DNA of 64,000 nucleotides from assembly GCF_004115155.1 (NCBI RefSeq), contig NZ_RDSM01000002.1, positions 620,001 to 684,000 of the forward strand, in the 5' to 3' direction. The stretch's first letter is position 1, and every line of letters starts with the position of its first letter. The position numbers and the translations under genes are program-made. The notes under the pieces were generated by a model, which was given only the letters and a program-made list of their open reading frames with translations, made no database searches and was not told where the DNA came from. This stretch comes from Granulicella sibirica. GTDB lineage: Bacteria > Acidobacteriota > Terriglobia > Terriglobales > Acidobacteriaceae. Positions 27,305 through 35,629 of this stretch are shown here, one piece after another.

Positions 27305-28390
27305 CTAGAAATCTACCGGCACCGTTCTGCCTTCCGCCGAACTCACCCTTGCAAGTTCCAGCAGCCGAATGACCGTAAAGCCATCCTCGGAGGTCACTTG
27401 CAGCGGAGCGACGCCCCAGATCGCGTCGCGAACGTTCGCATAGAAGCTGCGATAGTCCCCAAGCTCGGTCTTGACGTCGCGCTTCACCAGATTCCCCGGA
27501 TCAGCCGGCACCGGAGCGACGGTTAAAGTTCCCCACTCCGCACGATCCTCCTGCAGCCACACGCCTGGCGTACCCATCACCGGAACCTTCGCTCCGGCAA
27601 GAAGCGCCGGCTCCTGCGGGTCGACGCCGAACTTCTTGAAGCTTCCATGGGTTCCGTGGACTAGATACCGGGGAGACGGATCAGCTGCCAGCATGGTCGA
27701 TCGGCAATGCATCAACACTTTGCCGTAATGCAGCGTGATGTCGAACGCATCTTCGATATCTGTCTTATCGCGATCCGTGCGGACCGAAGCCGTGACGGCG
27801 GAAGGTTTGCCGAAGAGCGCGACTCCCTGGTCGACCAGGTGTGGTCCAAGGTCGAACAGGAGCCCATTCATGGTTCCTGCCGACTCCTTCCACGAGTTCT
27901 CGCGCTGGATGGGCCGGAAGCGGTCGAAGTGAGACTCGATCGTCACCACGCGGCCAAGCTCGCCGCTGGCCAGGATCTTCTTTAGCGTGAGAAAGTCACC
28001 ATCCCAGCGCCGGTTGTGGAACGGGGCGACGACCAGCTTGTGCTCAGCCGCAATGTCGATCAACTCACGCGCCTCGACACTGGATCCGGCAAACGGCTTG
28101 TCGATCACGACATGCTTCCCCGCAAGCAGGGCCTGCCTGGCCAGGTCAAAGTGCGTGCCATTCGGCGTGCCCACGACGATCATCTTCGCGTCCGATGCCA
28201 GCGCTTCCTCAAAAGACCGCAGCACTGTCGTCTCCGGGTAAGCAGCCGCAGCCTCGTCCCCTTTGCGTTGGACGATGCCCTGAAGCTTCAACCCTGGAAC
28301 CGCGCTCACGAACGGCGCGTGAAAAACGCGGCCCGCAAGCCCGAAACCGATCACAATGACGCCAATCTGCGTACCCTGTGCCTCTGCCAT
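27305..28390 (-). CDS. Gfo/Idh/MocA-family oxidoreductase
   Basis: 361 residues. NAD(P)-binding motif GVIVIGFGLAGRVFHAPF is at the start, then VVGTPNGTHFDLARQALLAGKHVVIDKPF, the EKPF/DKPF-type signature, and FHNRRWDGDFLTLKKIL. The catalytic-type GPHLVDQ follows. The ATG at 28390 has GGAGG in front and overlaps the stop of xylB by one base (TGATG), so translation is coupled. Sugar or polyol dehydrogenase of unknown substrate; context points to pentoses. Confidence 0.9.
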   Translation of the reverse strand: MAEAQGTQIGVIVIGFGLAGRVFHAPFVSAVPGLKLQGIVQRKGDEAAAAYPETTVLRSFEEALASDAKMIVVGTPNGTHFDLARQALLAGKHVVIDKPFAGSSVEARELIDIAAEHKLVVAPFHNRRWDGDFLTLKKILASGELGRVVTIESHFDRFRPIQRENSWKESAGTMNGLLFDLGPHLVDQGVALFGKPSAVTASVRTDRDKTDIEDAFDITLHYGKVLMHCRSTMLAADPSPRYLVHGTHGSFKKFGVDPQEPALLAGAKVPVMGTPGVWLQEDRAEWGTLTVAPVPADPGNLVKRDVKTELGDYRSFYANVRDAIWGVAPLQVTSEDGFTVIRLLELARVSSAEGRTVPVDF

Positions 28391-29871
28391 CAAGCCCTCC
28401 CAATCTCTTTGAGCGCCGGGTAGATCCGGCGGTATTGACGATAACCCTTCTCCATGACAGCGGTGTTCTTCGGCTCGATCACCTCCGCTGCTCGCACCGT
28501 CGCCTCGCAAGCCGCCTCGACGCTCGGCCACGCCCCGACCCCGGTTCCTGCAAGAAGCGCCGCGCCGAACGCTCCACCCTCTTCCGCTTCGAGCCGCTCA
28601 ACGGCCATGCCATAGACGTCCGCCTGGATCTGCCGCCACAGCGGACCACGTGCGCCACCTCCGCCAAGCCGGATCGACGAGACTGGGATCCCAAGCTCTG
28701 CGAACAGAGTGAACGTGTCCTTAAGGCTGAAGGCCACGCCCTCGAGCACCGCCCGGATAAAGTGAGCCCGTGTGTGCGATGCGGTGATGCCGACGAAGGC
28801 AGCCCGTGCCTCAGCGTCGAGGTGGGGGGTGCGTTCTCCGAAAAGGTATGGAGCCCACAGCAACCCGTTGCTTCCCGGAGGCGCGTCTGCCGCGAGGATC
28901 GATAGTTCGTCGTAGCTGTTGATCGGCGTGAACGTATCGCGGAAGTAGCGCAGGCTGAGGCCAGCCCCGTTGGTGACGCCCATGACGTGCCAGCGGCCCG
29001 GAGCCGCATGGCAGAAGGTGTGTAGACGTCCCAGGCGATCCATCGTTGGTGCATCCGTCGCGGCAAAGACGACGCCGCTCGTTCCAATCGTGGCAGAGAC
29101 CGAGCCTGGGGTAAGGATTCCCATGCCGACCGCCCCGGCACCCTGGTCTCCGGACCCGGCTGCCACGGGCGTTCCCACATCAAGCCCCGTCGCTGCCGCG
29201 CCCTCCTCCGAGATACGCGAGCATATCTCGGGCCCCTCGAACAGCCGTGGAAGCCAACTCATCGGGATCCCTGCCGCCTCCGCCACCTCGGGCGACCAGC
29301 GTCGATGGGCGACGTCGAGCAGAAGCGTTCCACTCGCCTCCTGCATATCCATGGCGAACTCGCCCGTCATGCGGTAACGAACGTAGTCCTTCGGACAGAG
29401 GACATGCGCGATCCTGGCGAAGATTTCCGGCTGGTGCTCCTTCACCCAGAGCAGCTTGGTCAGCGTGAAGTTGGGCAGTGCCGGGTTGCAGGTGAGCTCG
29501 ATCATCCGCTCAAACCCGACCTTCTCGTTCAACCAGTCGCATTGCGGCTGCGTTCTCTGGTCGGCCCAGATCAACGCCGGCCGAAGCACGCGCCCGTCGG
29601 CGTCCAGCATCACGGCACCGTGCATCTGCCCGGTCAGACCAGCGGCTTCGATCCTGACCTTGGTCTCCAGCCCGGCGTTTGCCTGTTGGATCGCTGCGCC
29701 GATAGCCGTCTGGGCCGCCTCCCACCAATTCTCAGGTTCCTGTTCGGCCCACCCGATATGCTCCGAATGAATCGGAGCGTGCTCCCGCGCCTGCGAGGCG
29801 ATCACCTTGCCAGACCGGTCGATCACGATCGCCCGGGTTCCACCCGTCCCGACGTCTACGCCAAGAAACAT
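28390..29871 (-). CDS. xylB: Xylulokinase
   Basis: 493 residues from the ATG at 29871 (GGAGGCAGG upstream). FGGY kinase: MFLGVDVGTGGTRAIVID (phosphate loop), AAGLTGQMHGAVMLD, PALIWADQRTQPQ, FTLTKLLWVKEHQPE, GSGDQGAGAVGMGI and RLGGGGARGPLWRQIQADV. It phosphorylates D-xylulose to D-xylulose-5-P, which is also the product of AraD. First gene of a minus-strand set with the oxidoreductase and GH43. It is divergent from the TolC gene, with a 239-bp gap in which I found no convincing promoter box. Confidence 0.93.
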   Translation of the reverse strand: MFLGVDVGTGGTRAIVIDRSGKVIASQAREHAPIHSEHIGWAEQEPENWWEAAQTAIGAAIQQANAGLETKVRIEAAGLTGQMHGAVMLDADGRVLRPALIWADQRTQPQCDWLNEKVGFERMIELTCNPALPNFTLTKLLWVKEHQPEIFARIAHVLCPKDYVRYRMTGEFAMDMQEASGTLLLDVAHRRWSPEVAEAAGIPMSWLPRLFEGPEICSRISEEGAAATGLDVGTPVAAGSGDQGAGAVGMGILTPGSVSATIGTSGVVFAATDAPTMDRLGRLHTFCHAAPGRWHVMGVTNGAGLSLRYFRDTFTPINSYDELSILAADAPPGSNGLLWAPYLFGERTPHLDAEARAAFVGITASHTRAHFIRAVLEGVAFSLKDTFTLFAELGIPVSSIRLGGGGARGPLWRQIQADVYGMAVERLEAEEGGAFGAALLAGTGVGAWPSVEAACEATVRAAEVIEPKNTAVMEKGYRQYRRIYPALKEIGRA

Positions 29872-30110
29872 CCTGCCTCCATATGATTCGGTACCGAAAC
29901 TAAGCCCGCCTGAGTCTGCACACGAGTGTATCCGCGAACCCGCAGGACGGACCAATCTGGCCCCGGAAAGGGTGTTAACAACAAATCACGATACTTTTTG
30001 AACAAGTTGGCGTCTTTCGCGCATCTGGAATAACACCGGGGCAAAAGCCGGTAAACCCACGAAGACTCCACACCATAGAAGCCCAAAGAGGTACAGGTAC
30101 CATACTTACG

Positions 30111-31631
30111 ATGAGTCAAAGCAAATCAGCCTCAAGTCGACGATGTATCCCATTGGCGGTCACGGCCCTGGCACTTCTCGGCGTTCCCGCTGTCCTGGCC
30201 CAGGCGCCAGGAAGCAATGGACCGGCAAACGCCGGCTCCAGCGGAGCCTCCGGATCGAACGGATCGAACGTTCAGACGGCCCAGCAGCAGCTCGGATCCG
30301 CCACCGGCCAGAGCTCCGGCGTCAGTTCCGATTCCTTCAAAGGCAGTATCGTTTCCGGAAAGTCCACCGGAACCACCATCGATCTCTCGCTCGACGACGC
30401 CATTCAGCGCGGCCTCAAGCAGAATCTTGGCCTCATCCTGCAGACCTCGGCCGTCAAAAACGCCAACGGCCAACGCCTCGAGATGCTTCAGGCTCTCCTT
30501 CCGACGGTCACCGGTCAGGCCTCAATAGAAGTCGAGCAGGTCAACCTCGCCGCCTATGGCCTTAAGTTTCCCGGACTGAACCCCATCATCGGTCCCTTCC
30601 AGGTCGTGGACTTTCGCGCCTACCTTACCCAGAAGGTCGTCAACATCAGCTCGCTGCAGGACTATCTTCAGTCCAAGCACAACTTCCAGAGTGCCAAGCT
30701 CACCGCCGAAGACGCCCGCGACATGGTCACCCTGACCGTCGGCAATGCGTACCTCCTCTGCATCGCCGACGCCGCCCGCATCGAGGCGGTCAAGGCAGAA
30801 TTGGCCACCTCGAAGGTCTCGCTTGACCAGGCGGTCGCCAACCACGACGCCGGCACCAGCCCCCGTCTCGACGTCCTCCGCGCCCAGGTCGACTACCAGA
30901 ACGAACAGCAAACCCTCATCTCGACCACGAACCAACTCGCGAAGGATAAGCTGGCTCTGGCGCGCACCATCGGCCTGCCGCTCGACCAGGAGTTCGCCCT
31001 CACCACCCTGGCTCCCTATGCGGCCCTCGATAATGTCGATCCCGAAGCCGCCTTTGAACAGGCCCTGAAGACCCGCAAGGATCTTGCCGGTTCCGAAGAA
31101 GCGCTGAAGGCCGCCAAGGCAGGGAAGGCCTCCGCCCGCGCCACCCAGTACCCCACTGCCGGTATCATCGGCGACTTCGGCGATCTCGGCACCACCCCCG
31201 GCCACTCCCACGGAACCTACACCGCCACGGGCGAGGTCTCGGCCCCGATCCTGCAAATCGCCAAAACCCGCGGCGCCGAGCAGACCGCAGCAGCCAACTA
31301 CGACAACGCCCAGGCGAAGCTCTCCGACCAGATACAGCAGGTGAACGCCGACGTCCGCGATAACATCCTCGACGTCCAGGCCGCCGCCAAACTCGTCGAA
31401 GCCGCCCAGTCGAACGTTGCGCTCGCCAAGGAAGCCCTCAGCGAGGCGCAGCAGCGCTTCTCCGCCGGTGTCGCCGACGACCTGCCCGTCTCCCAGGCTC
31501 AGAGCCAGACCGAGCAGGCAAACGACCAATTCATCAGCGCGCTCTACCAGCACAACGTCGCGAAGCTTTCGCTCGCCCGTGCCATTGGCGTCGCGCAGAC
31601 CAGCTATAAGACCTATCTTGGAGGAAAGTAA
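30111..31631 (+). CDS. TolC-family outer-membrane efflux protein
   Basis: 506 residues. A signal peptide ends about residue 31 (CIPLAVTALALLGVPAVLAQ). A Gly/Ser/Asn-rich linker follows, then two OEP repeats with long Ala-rich helices (VGNAYLLCIADAARIEAVKAEL; DQIQQVNADVRDNILDVQAAAKLVEAAQ). It forms the outer-membrane duct of a tripartite exporter. The membrane-fusion gene begins two bases after the stop, with the ribosome site GGAGG inside this gene's last codons, so the two are coupled. Confidence 0.9.
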   Translation: MSQSKSASSRRCIPLAVTALALLGVPAVLAQAPGSNGPANAGSSGASGSNGSNVQTAQQQLGSATGQSSGVSSDSFKGSIVSGKSTGTTIDLSLDDAIQRGLKQNLGLILQTSAVKNANGQRLEMLQALLPTVTGQASIEVEQVNLAAYGLKFPGLNPIIGPFQVVDFRAYLTQKVVNISSLQDYLQSKHNFQSAKLTAEDARDMVTLTVGNAYLLCIADAARIEAVKAELATSKVSLDQAVANHDAGTSPRLDVLRAQVDYQNEQQTLISTTNQLAKDKLALARTIGLPLDQEFALTTLAPYAALDNVDPEAAFEQALKTRKDLAGSEEALKAAKAGKASARATQYPTAGIIGDFGDLGTTPGHSHGTYTATGEVSAPILQIAKTRGAEQTAAANYDNAQAKLSDQIQQVNADVRDNILDVQAAAKLVEAAQSNVALAKEALSEAQQRFSAGVADDLPVSQAQSQTEQANDQFISALYQHNVAKLSLARAIGVAQTSYKTYLGGK

Positions 31632-31633
31632 CT

Positions 31634-32950
31634 GTGGCAGACGATCAAAATCAAAATAAGCAGGGCGGCGGTCAGACCGCTCAGATCAGCGGCACCGTCC
31701 AGATCCAGCCGCAAGATGGCGACCAGGGCCAAAAGGGAAAGCCGAACGGCGGCGATGACGCCCCCGAGCCGGAGAAGAAAAACCCCCTTCGCACCCTCAT
31801 CGTCGTTGCCGTCGTCCTCCTGCTCATCGCCGGAGCCGGCTTCTATTACTGGCGCTCCACCTTCTCCGAAGACACCGACGATGCTCAGGTTGATGGCGAC
31901 CTTTACCAGGTAAGCTCTCGCGTCACCGGTCAGGTGGTCAAGGTCTACGTCGACGACAACCAGACGGTGCAGGCTGGCCAGATCATCGCCGAAGTCGACC
32001 CCACCGACTACCAGGTCGCGCTCAACCAGGCGAAGGCCAACCTTGCCAGCGCGGAGGCTGCCGCCACCCAGGCGAACGTCAACGTCCCCATAACCTCGGT
32101 CACCAGCACAACAAGCATCAACACCTCCGGATCCGATGTCCGCTCGGTTCAGGCGCAGATTGCGCAGTCGCAGAGCCAGGCGACTGCCGCCGTCGCACGC
32201 GTCGTCCAGGCGAAGGCCAATGCCGAAAAGGCCCAACTCGACGTCGACCGCTACACGCCGCTCGTCGCGAAGGACGTCATCTCCAAGCAGCAGTTCGACA
32301 CCGCCGTCGCCCAGGCTGCCGCCACCAAGGCTGCCGTAGCCGAGGCAGAGGCCACGGTGATCGCTCAGCAGGAAGCCACCCGGCAGGCTCAGCAGAAGCT
32401 CGCCCAGTCCCGCTTCCAGGAAATCGAGTCGCAGCGCAACGGACCGCAGCAGGTGAAGGCGCAGCAGGCAAAGGCCAATTCGGCGATCGCCGATGTCCTC
32501 CAGGCCCAGGCTAGGGTAAAGCAGGCTGAACTCAACCTCTCCTACACCCGCATCACCGCGCCCACGGCCGGTGTTGTCAACAAGAAGAATGTGCAGGTTG
32601 GCGCGAACCTGGGCATCGGCCAGGATCTCCTGACCATCATTCCCCTCACCGACCTCTGGGTCACTGCCAACTTCAAAGAGACGCAGCTTGGTCAGATGAA
32701 GGTCGGCCAGGAGGTCGACATCAAGGTGGACGCCCTCGGTGGTCGCCACTTCACCGGCAAGGTCACCCAGGTTGGCGGAGCTACCGGCTCGCGCCTGTCG
32801 CTTTTCCCGCCCGAGAACGCCACCGGTAACTACGTCAAGGTCGTCCAGCGTATTCCCGTCCGTATCGACTTCACCAACCTTCAGAAGGAGAACGGCGACT
32901 ACGCCCTGCGCCCTGGCTTCTCGGTCACTCCTGAAGTCCGGGTGAAATAG
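31634..32950 (+). CDS. HlyD/EmrA-type membrane fusion protein
   Basis: 438 residues from a GTG start with GGAGG just upstream. A cytoplasmic polar N-terminus is followed by one membrane anchor (RTLIVVAVVLLLIAGAGFYYW). The periplasmic part has a biotinyl-lipoyl half (SRVTGQVVKVYVDDNQTVQAGQ), a long Gln/Ala-rich coiled coil, and the closing lipoyl/beta-barrel part (TRITAPTAGVVNKKNVQVGANL, LWVTANFKETQLGQMKVGQ). EmrA-like proteins normally join an MFS EmrB pump to TolC. Here no pump gene follows; Dps does. Confidence 0.9.
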   Translation: MADDQNQNKQGGGQTAQISGTVQIQPQDGDQGQKGKPNGGDDAPEPEKKNPLRTLIVVAVVLLLIAGAGFYYWRSTFSEDTDDAQVDGDLYQVSSRVTGQVVKVYVDDNQTVQAGQIIAEVDPTDYQVALNQAKANLASAEAAATQANVNVPITSVTSTTSINTSGSDVRSVQAQIAQSQSQATAAVARVVQAKANAEKAQLDVDRYTPLVAKDVISKQQFDTAVAQAAATKAAVAEAEATVIAQQEATRQAQQKLAQSRFQEIESQRNGPQQVKAQQAKANSAIADVLQAQARVKQAELNLSYTRITAPTAGVVNKKNVQVGANLGIGQDLLTIIPLTDLWVTANFKETQLGQMKVGQEVDIKVDALGGRHFTGKVTQVGGATGSRLSLFPPENATGNYVKVVQRIPVRIDFTNLQKENGDYALRPGFSVTPEVRVK

Positions 32951-33007
32951 GCAACGGCTTTCGTCCCATTGCATCTGAACCTCTGAAACGGGAATATGAG
33001 GTCCACT

Positions 33008-33604
33008 ATGGCAGTCGCAATGAAGAAGCAAAACGTTACAGAACTCGATGTCACGCCTCACTGGCACGCGCAGGCGAAGGAAATTCAACAGTATGGTTCG
33101 GTAATCGAGGACATGCCTCACTACCTCGATGCCAAGGTTCGCACCAAGATGTGCGAGATGCTTAATCAGCTTCTCGCAGACTCCATCGCCATCCGCGACA
33201 TGTACAAGAAGCATCACTGGCAGGTCTCTGGCCCGACCTTCTACCAGCTCCATCTCCTCTTCGATAAGCATTTCGAGGAGCAGGTGGAACTTGTTGACAC
33301 GATCGCCGAGCGCATCCAGCTTCTTGGCGGCGTCACGATCGCGATGGGCGGCGACGTTGCCGAACTGACCAAGGTGCCTCGTCCGCCGCGCGGCAAGGAA
33401 GAGGTTCCGGTGCAGATCTCACGCCTGCTCGAAGCGCACAAGATCATCATGCAGCAGTGCAAGAAGATCGCAGATGCAGCGGACGACGCGGGAGATGATG
33501 GCACGAACGATCTCGCGATCTCGGACATCCTTCGTCCCAACGAGCTTCAATCCTGGTTCATCGGTCAGCATCTCGTAGAGATGCCCCTGGTGTTCCCGAA
33601 ATAA
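33008..33604 (+). CDS. dps: Dps-family DNA-protection ferritin-like protein
   Basis: 198 residues from the ATG at 33008 (GAGG 7 nt upstream; an ATG at 32996 is less well placed). Dps/ferritin four-helix bundle with the conserved ferroxidase segment KKHHWQVSGPTFYQLHLLFDKHFEEQ (His, Asp and Glu ligands) and DTIAERIQLLGG. It stores iron, detoxifies peroxide and may bind DNA. The gene follows the efflux pair by 57 bp and ends at a good terminator; catalase lies 5 kb away. Confidence 0.9.
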   Translation: MAVAMKKQNVTELDVTPHWHAQAKEIQQYGSVIEDMPHYLDAKVRTKMCEMLNQLLADSIAIRDMYKKHHWQVSGPTFYQLHLLFDKHFEEQVELVDTIAERIQLLGGVTIAMGGDVAELTKVPRPPRGKEEVPVQISRLLEAHKIIMQQCKKIADAADDAGDDGTNDLAISDILRPNELQSWFIGQHLVEMPLVFPK

Positions 33605-33623
33605 TTGCTTTTATTCGTACGAC

Positions 33624-33660
33624 CGAACGGCCCGGCGAATCAGTCGGGCCGTTCGCTTTT
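33624..33660 (+). terminator. Rho-independent terminator after dps
   Basis: CGAACGGCCCG (33624-33634) pairs with CGGGCCGTTCG (33645-33655), followed by CTTTT. It lies 20 bp after the Dps stop. Confidence 0.75.
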
Positions 33661-33712
33661 GGAAATTCGCAACGCTTTCACCAACAGCACATCTACACTT
33701 ATAGATAAGTCC

Positions 33713-34735
33713 ATGGCCCTCGCTCTCCAACTCTTCGTCCAGCACGCCTATCTGATCCTGTTTGCCTGGGTTCTGATCGAACAGCTTGGCATCCCCATCC
33801 CCAGTATCCCCGTGCTTCTCACCGCGGGGACGCTCACAGCCACCCATCGCCTCCACCTCAGCTATTCGCTGATCGCCGTTCTCGCGTCGTGCCTTCTCTC
33901 CGACAGCTTCTGGTACTTTCTCGGCCTGAAATTTGGCGGTAGCGTTCTTCGCCTGCTCTGTCGATTCTCGTTTGAGGCATCCACCTGTGTTTCGAAGACT
34001 GAGGGTTACTTCACCCGGCGTGGCCCTGTTACGCTTCTCTTCGCCAAGTTCGTCCCCGGGCTCTCCACCGTTGCCGCCCCCATCGCCGGTCAGACCGGCA
34101 TGCCCTACCAGCGTTTCCTCCTCTTCGACCTCGGCGGTTCCGCCATTTGGGCGTTGACGTTCCTTCTCGCCGGTCGATTCTTCGTTGACGTCGCCAAGCG
34201 CAGTCAGGAGTTCTTCTCCTTGCTCAGCCACTTTGCTGGAGCTGTCTTCGTTCTCATGGTCCTCGGCCTCCTCGGCTACCGCATTATGAAGCAGCGGCGC
34301 TTCCTCAACGGCGTTCGCGCCCTGCGTCTCGAACCGGCTGAACTGAAAGCAATGTACGACCAGGCAAAGCTAGCGGGCCTGCCCGCCCCCTTTGTTGTCG
34401 ACCTGCGCCACCCGCTCGACTACCTCCCCGACCCGCGCGTCCTCCCCGGCGCACTGCGGATTCTGCCCTCGGATCTGGCACAGCAGAGCGACAGCATCCC
34501 ACGCGACCGGGATGTCGTTCTCTACTGCACCTGCCCGAGTGAAGAGACGAGCGGCAAGGTCGCACTTCAGCTTCATAAGCTCGGCGTGAGTCGCGTGCGG
34601 CCCTTGCGTGGAGGCTTCGACGGCTGGAAGGAAGCAGGCTACCCCCTCTGCGAATACAGCGAGCCGCACGTCAACGATCAACCGGTCACAGAGTCCACAG
34701 TACTGCACATCGTCCCGCAGTCCGAGACAGCCTAG
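33713..34735 (+). CDS. DedA-family membrane protein fused to a rhodanese domain
   Basis: 340 residues from the ATG at 33713, which begins the first hydrophobic helix. The N-terminal about 200 residues are DedA/SNARE-associated: EQLGIPIPSIPVLLTAGTL, then GYFTRRGPVTLLFAKFVPGLSTVAAPIAG with the conserved F/R and G-P motifs. After a membrane segment, a cytoplasmic rhodanese domain has VVDLRHPLDYL and the active-site loop YCTCPSEETS (Cys272/Cys274), then RPLRGGFDGWKEAGYP. DedA proteins flip lipid carriers such as undecaprenyl phosphate; the rhodanese part may carry sulfur or sense redox state. Its stop codon shares the CTAG palindrome with the TonB-like gene's stop. Confidence 0.9.
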   Translation: MALALQLFVQHAYLILFAWVLIEQLGIPIPSIPVLLTAGTLTATHRLHLSYSLIAVLASCLLSDSFWYFLGLKFGGSVLRLLCRFSFEASTCVSKTEGYFTRRGPVTLLFAKFVPGLSTVAAPIAGQTGMPYQRFLLFDLGGSAIWALTFLLAGRFFVDVAKRSQEFFSLLSHFAGAVFVLMVLGLLGYRIMKQRRFLNGVRALRLEPAELKAMYDQAKLAGLPAPFVVDLRHPLDYLPDPRVLPGALRILPSDLAQQSDSIPRDRDVVLYCTCPSEETSGKVALQLHKLGVSRVRPLRGGFDGWKEAGYPLCEYSEPHVNDQPVTESTVLHIVPQSETA

Positions 34736-35463
34736 GATCCCAGCCGGAAGACCACCGTAACGGTCGTCTGAACCTCGGTGGCTTCTCCATTGAGCCGGTA
34801 CGGCTTGTACCGAGCCAGCTTGACGGCTTCGATGGCTGCCCCCTGTAGCATCGCTGGCCCGCTCAGGACGTGCGCACTCTCGATCGCGCCCGTCTTCGAG
34901 ATCGTCGCCTCGATCATTACGGTACCCTCCTGACGGGCGGCAACCGCGATTCTCGGATAAACGGGCTTGATCTCCGTCAGGAGCAGTCCAGCCGAAATAC
35001 CGGATGAAACGCGCACCGGACCGGTCTTCTTCGGCGGAGCGACTGTCACATTCAGGCCGGTTCCGGTCGAGGGGCCAAAAATTTCCGTCCCTGTGCCCGG
35101 GCCGCTCGTCATGCTTCCGATTGTTACGGGCGGGGGATCTCCCATCGCCAACTCGGGATCGGACGGATGCAGGGAGGGAAGCATGGCCGCCCGCGTCGCC
35201 GTTTGAATCACCGGCAGGGATGCCGCCGAAGATTGCCGCGCCACCGGCCGCACCTGTTCGACGACCACAGGTGGCTTCTTCAACGCTGGCACCACCACAA
35301 CTGGCGCTATCGAACGAAACGCAAGCGCCTCGGGCCTTACCAGGGGCACCATGACAATCGCCCCAGCAATCAGGCACTGAAGCCCGACCGAACCCACCGT
35401 AATCCACCGCCGGCTCTTGGACACAAGCCGGTTCCGCGACTCCATAAGGCTATCTTCGAACAT
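34732..35463 (-). CDS. TonB-like energy transducer
   Basis: 243 residues from the ATG at 35463 (AGGTG upstream, MFEDSLMESRNR opening); upstream open frame is not family-like. A cytoplasmic N-terminus is followed by one membrane segment (WITVGSVGLQCLIAGAIVMVPL), a Pro/Val-rich periplasmic linker with VVVPALKKPPVVVEQVRPV, and a C-terminal TonB domain (IKPVYPRIAVAARQEGTVMIEATISKTG, then AIEAVKLARYKPYRLNGE). It may energise outer-membrane receptors or act as a signalling variant; ExbB/ExbD are not here. Confidence 0.85.
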   Translation of the reverse strand: MFEDSLMESRNRLVSKSRRWITVGSVGLQCLIAGAIVMVPLVRPEALAFRSIAPVVVVPALKKPPVVVEQVRPVARQSSAASLPVIQTATRAAMLPSLHPSDPELAMGDPPPVTIGSMTSGPGTGTEIFGPSTGTGLNVTVAPPKKTGPVRVSSGISAGLLLTEIKPVYPRIAVAARQEGTVMIEATISKTGAIESAHVLSGPAMLQGAAIEAVKLARYKPYRLNGEATEVQTTVTVVFRLGS

Positions 35464-35629
35464 GGAAAGCACCTCACTCCAGACACGCAGTTCCGGCCGA
35501 ATCGCCGGTTCCGGTGCGCATTGAGCGAGAATGCGTCCGTAGCCACTTAGACACCGCGAACCCACCGCAAGGTTCCGGAGGCAGGGCGCTACCTCGATAT
35601 CTGGCATCGCTGCTCGCATCCAACTGGAA

